From Halorubrum sp. CSM-61 (lineage in GTDB: Archaea > Halobacteriota > Halobacteria > Halobacteriales > Haloferacaceae), in the NCBI RefSeq assembly GCF_003781945.1, contig NZ_RJJW01000002.1, positions 490,864 through 540,387 of the forward strand: 49,524 nt of DNA. The letters run 5' to 3'. Position numbers and translations under genes: made by a program. The notes beneath the pieces are model-generated. The model worked only from the letters and a program-made list of their open reading frames with translations, was not told the DNA's origin and ran no database searches. Positions 7,775-16,364 of this stretch are shown piece after piece; position 1 is the first letter of the stretch, and the number at the start of each line of letters is the position of its first letter.

Positions 7775-10633
7775 TTACTCGCGACGCCGTGTCGCGAGGA
7801 GCGCGGCAGCGATGAGCGCGACGAGGGCGACGAGCGCACCGAAGCCGGGCGTACCGTCTTCGGTTTCGCCGTCGGTGCCGTCGGTTCCGTCGTCGGTTCC
7901 GTCTTCACCGTCGTCGGTTCCGTCGTCGGTACCGTCGTCACCGTCGGTGACGTTGCCGTCGTCGCCGTCTTCACCGTCAGTAACGTTGCCGTCGTCACCG
8001 TCGTCACCGTCGGTGACGTTGCCGTCGTCGCCGTCAGTGACGTTGCCGTCGGTTCCGTTGCCGGCCGATTCGACGATGACACCGTCAACGGCGTCCTGGC
8101 CGTCGAAGGCGGCCTGACGGAACGTCGCCTCGAAGGTGTCGTTGACGCTCTGTTCGCTCAGATCGAACGGAGCGGCCTCGAACGAGCCGTTAGCGCCGGT
8201 CGAAACCTCGTTTGCGGTTAGCGTGAAGCGCGGCGAGGTCTCGTCAGTCGAGCGCAGGCGGACTGCGAACTCGGTACCGGGCGCGACGTTCGTCGAGCCA
8301 GTGACCGAGGAATTCTCGCCCATCGGCGCCTCGATGAGATCGTCGTCGTTCGTATCGAACTCTGCTTCGGCCTCTTCGACGTCGAACGTCGCGTTCGCCG
8401 TCTCGTAGGCGTCTTCGAGGTCGTCAGCGTTATCGAAGCCGCTGGCCGAGCCCTGCAGGAGGCGTTCGTCCTGCACCGTGAACTCAGCCGAGAACTCGTC
8501 GCCGTCCTCGAAGTCCTCACCAGCTTCGTCGTTCAGGCTGTCCTGGTCGACGAGGATGTAGTAGTTGCCCGTCTCCCCGTCGTAGGCAACCGTGAAGACG
8601 TTCTCGAAGGCGGTCTGTCCGAGCTCGCTCGCGTTGATCGTCTTCGCCTCTGCGTTACGGCCGGGGTTCTGCTCCTCGAAGATGAGGTCGGCCGCGTACG
8701 CGTTGTTCTGGTTGTTACCGTTGTTCAGCAGTTCGTACAGGTTCTCCGTCGCAGTGTTGTCGGACGCGCCGACAGATTCGAGCGCGCCTTCAAGACCGGG
8801 AGCGGTAACCTGGTGAACCAGCACGTCGCTGTCCGTACCGTCCGGGTCGAGTGCGACCGAGTCGGTCTCCGTGATAGCGTCGTTGTTGACCGAGTCGTTG
8901 ATCGCGGTGACGACATCGACATCGTCGTCGTCGAGTGCGTCGCTCACACTCTCAGCACCGGACGGGCTCGTCCGCCACAGCGTCATCTCCGGCGCTGTAC
9001 GCTCCTCGATGAGGAGCGTGGACACGTCGTCCTCGTTGGAGAACGCGTCCTCCGGGTTGTCCGCGGCAGCGGAGATCATCTCGTAGTCGCCCGTATCGAG
9101 CATCGTTCCGAGCTCTTGGGCATCGCTATTCTGGTCTTCGAGCGTAGCCTCGTCGTCATCGCTCTCGGCTTCGACGATCGTGCCGCTAGTCTGACCAGCC
9201 TGGTAGGTGTTGAAGAGGATGGTGACTTCGCCGTCAGCATCCGCGTCGTCAACACCGTCAGTCACGGAGATGTTCGCCTGGTAATTCGCGTCGTCCTGGT
9301 CGCCGATCACGACGTAGCCGGACTCGACGTCGTCGAGTTCGACCGTGATCTCGGCAACATCACCCTGCGTGACGTCAACCGAGCCGTTAGCGAACTGCAC
9401 GCCGCCCTCGCCAGCTTCGACGACGTCGAAGTCGCTGGAGGTGGCAGTGACACCGGAGTCGTCGTCAGTCACTTCGATCGAGTAGGTGTCCTCGTCGGAA
9501 ACCTGACCGAAGTCGGCGTCGAACTCACCGTTCGAGTCGATCTCGCCAGTGACCGTATCGTACACGTCACCGTCGGAGTCGAGCAGGTCAACCGTGACCG
9601 GGCGGTTGATCGTGTCGGAGGTGACCGTCGCGGTCACGTCCTCGTCCGTCTCGAACTCCTCTTCGTCGACCTCAACCTCGAGGCCGAGGTCGCTCACTTC
9701 GAGAACAGTCTCGGTACCTGCCTCGTTCGTGATGTTGTAGTCACCAGTCTCGAAGTCATCAGTGTCAACGACGTAGACCTGGCTGTTTGCACCGGTACCA
9801 CGAGTTCGGCTGACACTGGGACCGTCGATGTCGAACGCGTCGTTCACGGCGCCTTCAAGCGCGACGTTTTCGCCAGAGAACGCATCGTAGTTCACAGAGT
9901 CGTCCGTCGTGTCAACCGTGCTCGGCGCGAATGTGACATCGAAGTCGTCATCACTCACATCGTTGCCAGCGGTGTCAGTAACACCACTCTGGACCGAAAC
10001 GTTCTCGACGTTGTTGTAGACATCTCCAGTCTCAACGATAAGCTGGCCGGCGTTATTCTCAGAGATGCCGGAGGTGATCGTCTCAGTCGTACCGTCGCTC
10101 AGGCCGACCACGACTTCAGGGGATCCGCTGACATCAATATCGTTGGGGTAAGCGACCTCAACGATAGCGGTGTCAGATGAATCCACGTAATGAGTCGCCT
10201 TCCGCGGCTCGTCGCCACCCGTTTCGTCAATGGTCAGAGTGGTCTCGGACCCGGCATTATTTTCCAGATCGTCACCGTCGTTCAGCGAGGCATTTTCGTA
10301 TGCGTAGACGGTGTATTCGCCCTCATCAAGGTCACTAGCATCGAGTGACCAGCTGTTGTCGCTACTGGGATCGGAGACTGTAGCACTTGGCTCACCAGAG
10401 TCGAAGGTGCCATTGCCGTTAGAGTCTATAGCAACCTGAACTGCGTTTGTCCCGGTAGCATCGACTGTACCACTTACGGTTCCGGATTGGGTTACCGGAT
10501 TGTCGAGCGTAATGCTCGAGTCGTCTGCAGCCGCCGGAGCGGCCGCAAAGCCGATCGCAACCATGGAGACGACCATGATTGCTGCGAAAAAGACCGCGCT
10601 GGCCTTTCCGCGATAGTTTGTATCGTTTGTCAT
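7775..10633 (-). CDS. S-layer glycoprotein, paralogue 2
   Basis: This is a 952-residue protein with a Sec signal peptide (about residues 1-37), Ig-like domains and a PGF-CTERM tail (PGF near residue 929). The first mature domain, before RKATHY, is unlike that of paralogue 1. The rest aligns almost without gaps, with some blocks identical at the nucleotide level. The stalk differs: four NVTDG repeats plus one NGT give five N-glycosylation sequons, where paralogue 1 has only acidic GED/GTDD repeats. It lies directly upstream of paralogue 1 on the same strand, but each gene has its own promoter and terminator. Which one builds the main lattice cannot be told from sequence. Confidence 0.94.
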   Translation of the reverse strand: MTNDTNYRGKASAVFFAAIMVVSMVAIGFAAAPAAADDSSITLDNPVTQSGTVSGTVDATGTNAVQVAIDSNGNGTFDSGEPSATVSDPSSDNSWSLDASDLDEGEYTVYAYENASLNDGDDLENNAGSETTLTIDETGGDEPRKATHYVDSSDTAIVEVAYPNDIDVSGSPEVVVGLSDGTTETITSGISENNAGQLIVETGDVYNNVENVSVQSGVTDTAGNDVSDDDFDVTFAPSTVDTTDDSVNYDAFSGENVALEGAVNDAFDIDGPSVSRTRGTGANSQVYVVDTDDFETGDYNITNEAGTETVLEVSDLGLEVEVDEEEFETDEDVTATVTSDTINRPVTVDLLDSDGDVYDTVTGEIDSNGEFDADFGQVSDEDTYSIEVTDDDSGVTATSSDFDVVEAGEGGVQFANGSVDVTQGDVAEITVELDDVESGYVVIGDQDDANYQANISVTDGVDDADADGEVTILFNTYQAGQTSGTIVEAESDDDEATLEDQNSDAQELGTMLDTGDYEMISAAADNPEDAFSNEDDVSTLLIEERTAPEMTLWRTSPSGAESVSDALDDDDVDVVTAINDSVNNDAITETDSVALDPDGTDSDVLVHQVTAPGLEGALESVGASDNTATENLYELLNNGNNQNNAYAADLIFEEQNPGRNAEAKTINASELGQTAFENVFTVAYDGETGNYYILVDQDSLNDEAGEDFEDGDEFSAEFTVQDERLLQGSASGFDNADDLEDAYETANATFDVEEAEAEFDTNDDDLIEAPMGENSSVTGSTNVAPGTEFAVRLRSTDETSPRFTLTANEVSTGANGSFEAAPFDLSEQSVNDTFEATFRQAAFDGQDAVDGVIVESAGNGTDGNVTDGDDGNVTDGDDGDDGNVTDGEDGDDGNVTDGDDGTDDGTDDGEDGTDDGTDGTDGETEDGTPGFGALVALVALIAAALLATRRRE

Positions 10634-10820
10634 TGTTGTTGTGTCTCGTCTGCGCCGCGCTGGCAGCTTTCTCCCTCACCTCTCGCCCGACCGTCGATAG
10701 CCGACGCTACGTCGAGGGCGCCACCGGACTCGGCTGTGGATAGTTGCGTACCACGCGTTGCAGCGATTGGGATAGGGGTACTGCACTCGTAACACGCGCT
10801 GGTGCTGGTAAATACTTTGT
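10634..10820 (-). promoter_or_regulatory. S-layer gene 2 promoter and conserved leader
   Basis: Minus strand cacaaagtatttaccag (10805-10820) matches the paralogue's promoter. The predicted leader is about 150 bases. It shares the cgagggcgccaccggactcgg and ggcagctttctcc blocks (window strand) and the CA-rich start context without a Shine-Dalgarno site. The block ccgagtccggtggcgccctcg can fold by pairing CGAG with CTCG, so structure may matter. Confidence 0.7.
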
Positions 10821-11445
10821 GCCTATTCTCGTGTGCGAAAGTGTACCAAATAGGCGGCTCGGAGCGTCAGACGCCAGATTTCGATATCGAGAATCGACGG
10901 CATACAGGGCGGCAACGGGCCTCTGTATACGTATTTCGATCATCTGAAACGATTGATGAGACACTTCGGAAGGGAAGGCCTCACGAACGGCGTACACGTC
11001 TCTTTGATACGGATACAGGTCATCCACACCGATTCACACCCGTGGCCGACCGCGAACTGCTCCCGCGCGATCTGAAACGGGCTACCTCCGCTATGGCCGC
11101 GGCCCTTCGTCCCGTGGCGTTCTCCGCCCGGCCCTGTGCGTCGCCGACGCCCAGCCGCCGGATATTTACGGCACCCGGTGGCGTAGGTGGTCTTAGGCGC
11201 GCTCGGGCGTACCACCGACGAGGGTAGGGGGTTGCGTCCGGCCGCGCCGCACGCTCCCTCGACGCCGGGATGCCGCGGTCGCGCGGCAGTTCGGGCGTCG
11301 AGTCGACGACGCACACGGTCGTTCGCCCGCGAACGATAGAGAGACCGACCCGCAGAGGCACACGCCGCGAACGCGGCCCGCGTGTCGGGTCCGGTCGGAG
11401 CGGGGGCGAGAAGCGAGATCGACGCCGCCCGCGACCGAGAGTGAG
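10821..11445. other. Interval upstream of S-layer gene 2 without a recognisable gene
   Basis: Several overlapping frames exist, but none has acidic haloarchaeal composition, domain motifs or a good start context. A taaatatcc-like box lies near 11165 but leads to no gene I can support. Confidence 0.5.
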
Positions 11446-12057
11446 TCACGAACGCAGATCGGTTGGGAGATACTGCGAGCAATCGATCGGGATCGCTTCC
11501 CACGCCGCCTGAATCGCCTGATACCCCGTCCACCCTTCCCCCCGAAGCATCTCGCCACAGGCCCGACAAAATTCTTCGACGGTGCATTTCCCGCCATCGA
11601 GCAGCAGATACAACGGGAACGTGGGAGCGACCGCCTTCCCGCCCGTCGCTTCTGCCTCGGCGAACGCTCGGTTGATGGATCGACGCCCGTGTTTGTCCAT
11701 CAAGATCGCGAACCGATACCGCTCCGTGTGCTGTTCGATTTCGATCTGTACCGATGTCTCTCCGGCGTCCTCCCCGTGTGGCCGGGGAACACACGAGATC
11801 GACGTGAACGACTGGTTCGCATCGTCGTCGAACGGCTCAAGTGCGGTCTTGCTCCCCTCGTGAAGCCACTGCTCTCTCGTCCCGTCAGGCGCGTATTCGG
11901 ATGTCTCCCGGACGTGGCGCTTGAGTTCCTGAAAACAGACGTTCGTCGTCGTCAGCTGTGGATTCTCCGTGACACAAGGCCAGAGACTCGTGTTCGCGGC
12001 GGCGATCAACGCGTCCGTATCGACGATCACCGGATGGCGCACGGCAGCGTCCGCCAT
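11446..12057 (-). CDS. PIN-like domain protein, possible toxin
   Basis: This 203-residue protein begins VIVDTDALIAAANTSLW, an Asp-bearing first strand as in PIN-fold nucleases, followed by TTTNVCFQELKRHV with a conserved-looking Glu. A later ILMDKHGRRSINRAF segment and LYLLLDGGKCTVEEFCRACGEM carry further acidic residues and three Cys. It is longer than normal VapC. Its ATG follows the upstream gene's TAG with no gap, so the two are coupled like a toxin-antitoxin pair. I do not recognise a specific family. The nuclease role is inferred. Confidence 0.6.
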   Translation of the reverse strand: MADAAVRHPVIVDTDALIAAANTSLWPCVTENPQLTTTNVCFQELKRHVRETSEYAPDGTREQWLHEGSKTALEPFDDDANQSFTSISCVPRPHGEDAGETSVQIEIEQHTERYRFAILMDKHGRRSINRAFAEAEATGGKAVAPTFPLYLLLDGGKCTVEEFCRACGEMLRGEGWTGYQAIQAAWEAIPIDCSQYLPTDLRS

Positions 12058-12366
12058 CTACTCCTGGAAAACTCCGGTCCTGTCCAGCTCCGTCGCCTCG
12101 GTAAAGGCGTCTCGCTCACGCTCGATGTCTTCGAGCGCGTCACCGAGAAGAATCTCGACGGCCTCCTCGGACAGTTCTCCCTGCTTGTACCGCTGGTGAA
12201 GCGTGATCTTTTCCTCGTCCGAAAGTGTCTCACGAAGCTTCTCCTGAAGCCCCTGTCGAGCGAGCTCGCTGATGTTGATCCCTCCCAGACGCATCTGATC
12301 GACGACCTGTGACGCCTCCTTTTCGGCTTCCCCCCGGAACTGGATTTTGTCGTTGTTCGTCGCCAT
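12058..12366 (-). CDS. Small helical protein, possible antitoxin of the PIN-like gene
   Basis: From the ATG at 12366 it is 102 residues; a GGAG site lies six bases before it. An in-frame ATG at 12396 would add ten residues. It contains IQFRGEAEKEASQVVDQM and INISELARQGLQEKL, resembling the beginning of a ribbon-helix-helix or similar DNA-binding helix pair. A Glu/Asp-rich helical second half follows. It ends exactly at the next gene's start. The toxin-antitoxin role is inferred from size, order and coupling. Confidence 0.6.
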   Translation of the reverse strand: MATNNDKIQFRGEAEKEASQVVDQMRLGGINISELARQGLQEKLRETLSDEEKITLHQRYKQGELSEEAVEILLGDALEDIERERDAFTEATELDRTGVFQE

Positions 12367-12619
12367 CGTGACTCCTTCTTCATCAGCTACGGACATAGGT
12401 GTTGTGACGCGCCATCCACGTCAGTACAACTCCGATCGGACAGCGGAATGTAGTTTGTGAAGAGAACGCAGACGGTTCGACGGTGGTCCACGAGGCGTGG
12501 ACGCGTTCGCGGACAGACCCCAGTGCAGACCACTGTACTGACACCGACACCCACACAGATACTCCCTGACGAATACTCGGATAATAACACTCATACGCCC
12601 GCGTCGTCTCCGGCTCGAC

Positions 12620-12829
12620 ATGCCCAAGATAAGCGTCGAGATCCCGGGCGAGCTGCTCGAGGACCTCGACGACCACGTCGGCGACGACGGGAAGTTCGTG
12701 AACCGCAGCGACGCCGTTCGCGCCTCGATCCGCAAGACGCTCGACGTGCTCGACGAGATCGACGCGCGCCACGACCGCCTCGACGACGGGTCCGATCCCG
12801 CCGCTCGCGACGAGGCGAGCGATGAGTAG
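12620..12829 (+). CDS. Ribbon-helix-helix (CopG-type) regulator
   Basis: This 69-residue protein starts MPKISVEIPGELLEDLDDHV (strand plus helix A) and continues NRSDAVRASIRKTLDVL (helix B), a classic ribbon-helix-helix DNA-binding domain that works as a dimer. The tail is acidic. It overlaps the following transporter gene by eight bases, so it probably co-varies in expression with it. It may regulate its own operon. Confidence 0.9.
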   Translation: MPKISVEIPGELLEDLDDHVGDDGKFVNRSDAVRASIRKTLDVLDEIDARHDRLDDGSDPAARDEASDE

Positions 12830-13538
12830 CCGGACCGGGGGCGCCGACGGCCCCTTCGCGGCGGATCCCCTCGATCGCTCCGCGGTGGCCGCGGTCGGGC
12901 TGATCACCCTCTTCACCGTCGCCCTGGCCACCGCGCAGCTCACCGCCGCGAAAGTGATCGCCCTCCCGCTCCCGTTCGCGCTGCCGGTCGTCGGCCCCGA
13001 GATCACGCTGCCGGGCGCCGCGCTCGCGTACGCGCTGACGTTCCTCGCGTCCGACTGCTACGCCGAGCTGTACGGGCGCCGCGCCACGCAGGTCGTCGTC
13101 AACGTCGCCTTCCTGGCGAACTTCCTCGTGCTCGCCTTGGTCTGGTCCACCCTCGCCGCGCCCGGCGTCGACCCTCAGGTCGCCGCCGCCTTCGACACCG
13201 CCCTCGGCCCCGCGGCCAACGTCGTCGCCGGGAGCCTGCTCGCGTACGTCGTGAGCCAGAACTGGGACGTGTTCGTCTTCCACGCGATCCGCGACCGCAC
13301 CGGCGAGGAGCTGCTGTGGCTCCGGAACGTCGCGTCGACCGCCAGCAGTCAGGCGATCGACACCGCGATCTTCGTCGGCGTCGCGTTCTACGCCGCGCCG
13401 TTCCTGCTCGGCGTCGGGAATCCGCTCCCGGCGGACGTCCTCCTCGCGCTCGGCCTCGGCCAGTACCTCCTCAAGCTCGCGATCGCCGTCCTCGACACGC
13501 CGATCGTCTACCTCGTCGTCGGCCTCGTCCGGGAGTAG
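12822..13538 (+). CDS. Queuosine-precursor transporter family (YhhQ/QPTR)
   Basis: This 238-residue integral membrane protein has about six to seven transmembrane helices. Family features include LTAAKVIALPLPFALPVVG, ALTFLASDCYAELYGRR, SQNWDVFVFHAIRD and a late ASTASSQAIDTAIFVGVAF segment, all typical of YhhQ/COG1738 proteins. In bacteria these import queuine precursors such as preQ0. In haloarchaea preQ0 feeds archaeosine in tRNA, so salvage for archaeosine is the likely role. The start ATG lies inside the end of the RHH gene. Confidence 0.9.
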   Translation: MSSRTGGADGPFAADPLDRSAVAAVGLITLFTVALATAQLTAAKVIALPLPFALPVVGPEITLPGAALAYALTFLASDCYAELYGRRATQVVVNVAFLANFLVLALVWSTLAAPGVDPQVAAAFDTALGPAANVVAGSLLAYVVSQNWDVFVFHAIRDRTGEELLWLRNVASTASSQAIDTAIFVGVAFYAAPFLLGVGNPLPADVLLALGLGQYLLKLAIAVLDTPIVYLVVGLVRE

Positions 13539-13580
13539 CTCCGGAACCGGACGTTCCGGTTCGCTTCTTGCCGCTCCGTC

Positions 13581-14657
13581 TCACTTCACCGCGAGCGCCC
13601 GCGCGGGCGATCCCGGCAGGTCCGCGGGGATCCGCTCGAACGATCCGCCGGCGTCGTCGGTCCGGTAGACCCCCTCGTTGTGCACCGCCCAAATCGCCCC
13701 GTCCGCCCGCCCGCTCGCGAGGACCGCCCGATAGGTCCCCTCGCCGGTCGGGATTTCTCGGTCGTCGAGACGCTCGAAGCGGGGCGACGGGGCCGACCCG
13801 TCTCCTGTCGTCCGCCGGTAGAGGTACGCCTCGCCGCGGCTGTGCGCCGCCCTCGCCCCCGAGGCCGCGCTCACGACCGCCGTCTCCGGGTCGGCGGGGT
13901 CGACCGCCAGCCCCCAGACGTACCCGTGGTCGAGACCCGCCTCGCGGCCGACGGCCCGCCACGAGTCGCCGCGGTCGCCGCTCTCCGCGAACCCGTCGCC
14001 CGCCGCCGAGTACACTCGGTCCGGGGCGTCCGGGTGCGTCGCGAGCGCGTGGTTGTCGCGCCGGGAGCCCTCGGGCCGATCGATCCACGTCTTCCCGGCG
14101 TCCGGGGTGACGACCAGCGCGCCGGCCTCCACGCCCACGAACCACCGGTCCGGGTCGGCCGGACAGGGCTCGATCCACCGGACGTGGTGGGTGTCGGGGC
14201 GGGGCGGGAACGACCACTCGGACGCGGAGGGGACCGCGGTCAGCCCGCCGACGCGCTCGACGGTGTCGCCGCCGTCCGTCGATCGATACACCCGCGAGGG
14301 CTCCGTGCCGATCCAGACGACGTCGGGGTCGTGCGGGCTCGTCGCGACCGCGGTGACCGCCTCGGGCCCGGAGCCGTCGGGACCGAGCGTCTCGCTCGCG
14401 ACGCGCTCGAAGGTCTCCCCGCCGTCGATCGAGCGGAAGAGTCCGGCGTCGAAGGTCCCGGCGAGCACTCGGGCGTCGGCGGGGTCCCCCGAGGCGAGGC
14501 CCTCGGAGTCGGGGCCCTCGTCGGCGGAACCCCCACCGCTCGACGCGACCGAGAGGCACTCGACCGCGCGGTCCGCCAGCCGGAGCGAGACCGATCCGGT
14601 CTCGGGGTCGACGATCCGGAGTCCGTCGTCGTACGCCGCGTAGACGCGCGCGTTCAT
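13581..14657 (-). CDS. BNR/Asp-box repeat beta-propeller protein
   Basis: The ATG at 14657 gives 358 residues beginning MNARVYAAYDDG; a nine-residue longer frame lacks support. At least five Asp-box motifs occur: RSIDGGETF, RSTDGGDT, VTPDAGKTW, ESGDRGDSW and RTDDAGGSF. They mark blades of a sialidase-like or VPS10-like propeller. No signal peptide is visible, so it probably acts in the cytoplasm. No catalytic sialidase residues can be assigned, so I call it only a propeller protein, perhaps a binding scaffold. It is divergent from the next gene, with about 80 bases between starts. Confidence 0.82.
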   Translation of the reverse strand: MNARVYAAYDDGLRIVDPETGSVSLRLADRAVECLSVASSGGGSADEGPDSEGLASGDPADARVLAGTFDAGLFRSIDGGETFERVASETLGPDGSGPEAVTAVATSPHDPDVVWIGTEPSRVYRSTDGGDTVERVGGLTAVPSASEWSFPPRPDTHHVRWIEPCPADPDRWFVGVEAGALVVTPDAGKTWIDRPEGSRRDNHALATHPDAPDRVYSAAGDGFAESGDRGDSWRAVGREAGLDHGYVWGLAVDPADPETAVVSAASGARAAHSRGEAYLYRRTTGDGSAPSPRFERLDDREIPTGEGTYRAVLASGRADGAIWAVHNEGVYRTDDAGGSFERIPADLPGSPARALAVK

Positions 14658-14738
14658 GTCTCGACCTTCGAGACGCGGCGGCAAAAGGCTTCGACGGGCG
14701 CAAGAGACTTACCCGACTATCCCGTGTGAAATGTACGC

Positions 14739-15470
14739 ATGGATCTCCGCGTCCAGGGGGACGTTCCCCCCGACCCGTTTCTCGGCGCCGCCGACCTGTT
14801 CGAGACCGAGTGCTCCCTCGCCGACCCCGTCCGAGTGACGGTGCGCGAGGACCCCGACGAGCGGACGTGGGCCGGCCACTACGACGGCTACCACGTCCTG
14901 AACGTCTCGAAGCGCGCCGCCACCAGCGCGATGGCCCGCGAGCTCGCCGTCCACGAGCTCTCGCACATGGCCCGCTACGAGGAGGGCCACGCCTCCCACG
15001 TCCAGTCGACGGAGGAGGCGTTGTACCTCGGGCTCTCCGGCGAGCAGGTGGAGCGCCGCAAGCTCGCGCACTGCTACCAGATCGCGAACCACATGAAGGA
15101 CATCTACGCCGACGACATCACACTCTCGGTCGCGCCCGCGGACAAGCTCCTCGGCTTCCTCGAATCGACGCTCGCGGCCGCCGTCGCCGACCGACCCGAG
15201 GTCTCCCGAGACGGCACCCAACCGGTCACGGGCGGCGCGGACCCGGAGATCACCGCGGTCAACGCCGCGTTCGCGCTCGCGTTGGTCGAGCGCCACGACA
15301 TCGCCGGCCCGGACCACCGCATCTACGACCTGGCGCGCGCGGCCGGCAGCGACACCGACGCCGTCGACGTCGGCGCGTTCAAGCGTCGGTTCCTCGAACT
15401 CGGCCCCGACCCCTCCGAGAGCGACTACCGGAAGGCGCTCGTCGCGGCCGCCCGCGCGTACGCCGTTTAA
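14739..15470 (+). CDS. DUF5781-like protein with HExxH motif
   Basis: This is a 243-residue acidic cytoplasmic protein. A zincin-like AVHELSHMARYEEGHASH motif at residues 71-87 holds HELSH plus two further His residues that could complete a metal site. The rest is helical and of unknown function. I believe it matches haloarchaeal DUF5781, by overall pattern rather than a search. Peptidase activity is possible but unproven. It is a single gene, leaderless or nearly so. Confidence 0.75.
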   Translation: MDLRVQGDVPPDPFLGAADLFETECSLADPVRVTVREDPDERTWAGHYDGYHVLNVSKRAATSAMARELAVHELSHMARYEEGHASHVQSTEEALYLGLSGEQVERRKLAHCYQIANHMKDIYADDITLSVAPADKLLGFLESTLAAAVADRPEVSRDGTQPVTGGADPEITAVNAAFALALVERHDIAGPDHRIYDLARAAGSDTDAVDVGAFKRRFLELGPDPSESDYRKALVAAARAYAV

Positions 15471-15738
15471 AAGGAAAGAGAGACCGCGCGGAGAGTCGAA
15501 TTTCGGACCGAGTTTGATGAGCGACGAGTCGACAGACCGCTACGGTTACTTATAAACGGCTTTTGTTGAAACACTAATCTTCAGACATATTCTCGCCTGA
15601 AACGGCCGGTCGATGAGAACTGCTTGACGAACGCTACGACCGCCGCAATCAGCGTGAAAAGATGGAGTAGCGGCGAAAGCTCCTTGACACGGCTGCACTG
15701 GCGTAACTGTTATTGATATACAATTTCAACACAGTAGC

Positions 15739-16017
15739 ATGTCCGAAGCCAGTTCGCCGCCCGAAAAAACGACGGTCAACATCCGAATAACGGAGACGTT
15801 TCTCTCCGACGTCGACGCGACGTGGGAAGAGTTGGGGTACAACAGCCGTAGCGAGTTCGTTCGCGACGTACTCCGTGACGCGGTGAAACATCCCGAGTTC
15901 AACCGTGCGGACCTCAAGGCGATCGCTGCGAGCGAGGTCGACATTCAGGAAGGCCGGACACACTCCAGCGAGGAAATCAAGGCTGAGTACGGACGTGATG
16001 ATTCAAGTGAGCGATGA
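15739..16017 (+). CDS. ParD/CopG-like ribbon-helix-helix antitoxin
   Basis: This 92-residue protein has TTVNIRITETFLSDVDATW and NSRSEFVRDVLRDAVKH, the strand and two helices of a ribbon-helix-helix dimer. A charged C-terminal tail likely wraps the toxin. It overlaps the following RelE-like gene by four bases (ATGA). A gttattgatata box near 15710 is a plausible promoter. It probably autoregulates the pair. Confidence 0.9.
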   Translation: MSEASSPPEKTTVNIRITETFLSDVDATWEELGYNSRSEFVRDVLRDAVKHPEFNRADLKAIAASEVDIQEGRTHSSEEIKAEYGRDDSSER

Positions 16018-16295
16018 GTGAGGAGTGGGACTGGAAGCTCACCGATCGGTCGAAGCGACAACTCGACGCACTCGACGAATACGCTCGCGACCGGATCATC
16101 TCGAAGCTTGAGGAAGTCGTCACCGATCAGTGGCGAGAGCCGACAGACCACCTCGAACCGCTCGCGGGAGCGCCACATCAGAAGCTTCGGGTTGGACAGT
16201 TCCGCCTCGGATGCCGTGCCGATCGTGAACAACGAATACTCTATGTGGTCGCGATCAAAAAGCGGGGTGGAAACGCGTACAGAGGTGACGATTGA
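16014..16295 (+). CDS. RelE/ParE-family toxin
   Basis: This 93-residue protein has WKLTDRSKRQLDALDEYARD, EPLAGAPHQKLRVGQFRLGC and RILYVVAIKKRG, the usual RelE order of helix pair, basic strand and final strand. The ATG overlaps the antitoxin stop. It is independent in sequence from the RelE-like gene at 2394-2687. mRNA cleavage is the likely activity by family. Confidence 0.9.
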   Translation: MSEEWDWKLTDRSKRQLDALDEYARDRIISKLEEVVTDQWREPTDHLEPLAGAPHQKLRVGQFRLGCRADREQRILYVVAIKKRGGNAYRGDD

Positions 16296-16364
16296 AAAGT
16301 TGTGCGACCAGTATTGACCGGAACTGGGACAGAATAGATTATCTTTTGAGGATTTCAGCAGGCA

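Noticed and set aside
10707-11027. 106-codon frame upstream of S-layer gene 2
   Set aside because: Overlaps the conserved promoter and leader; composition not typical of haloarchaeal proteins.
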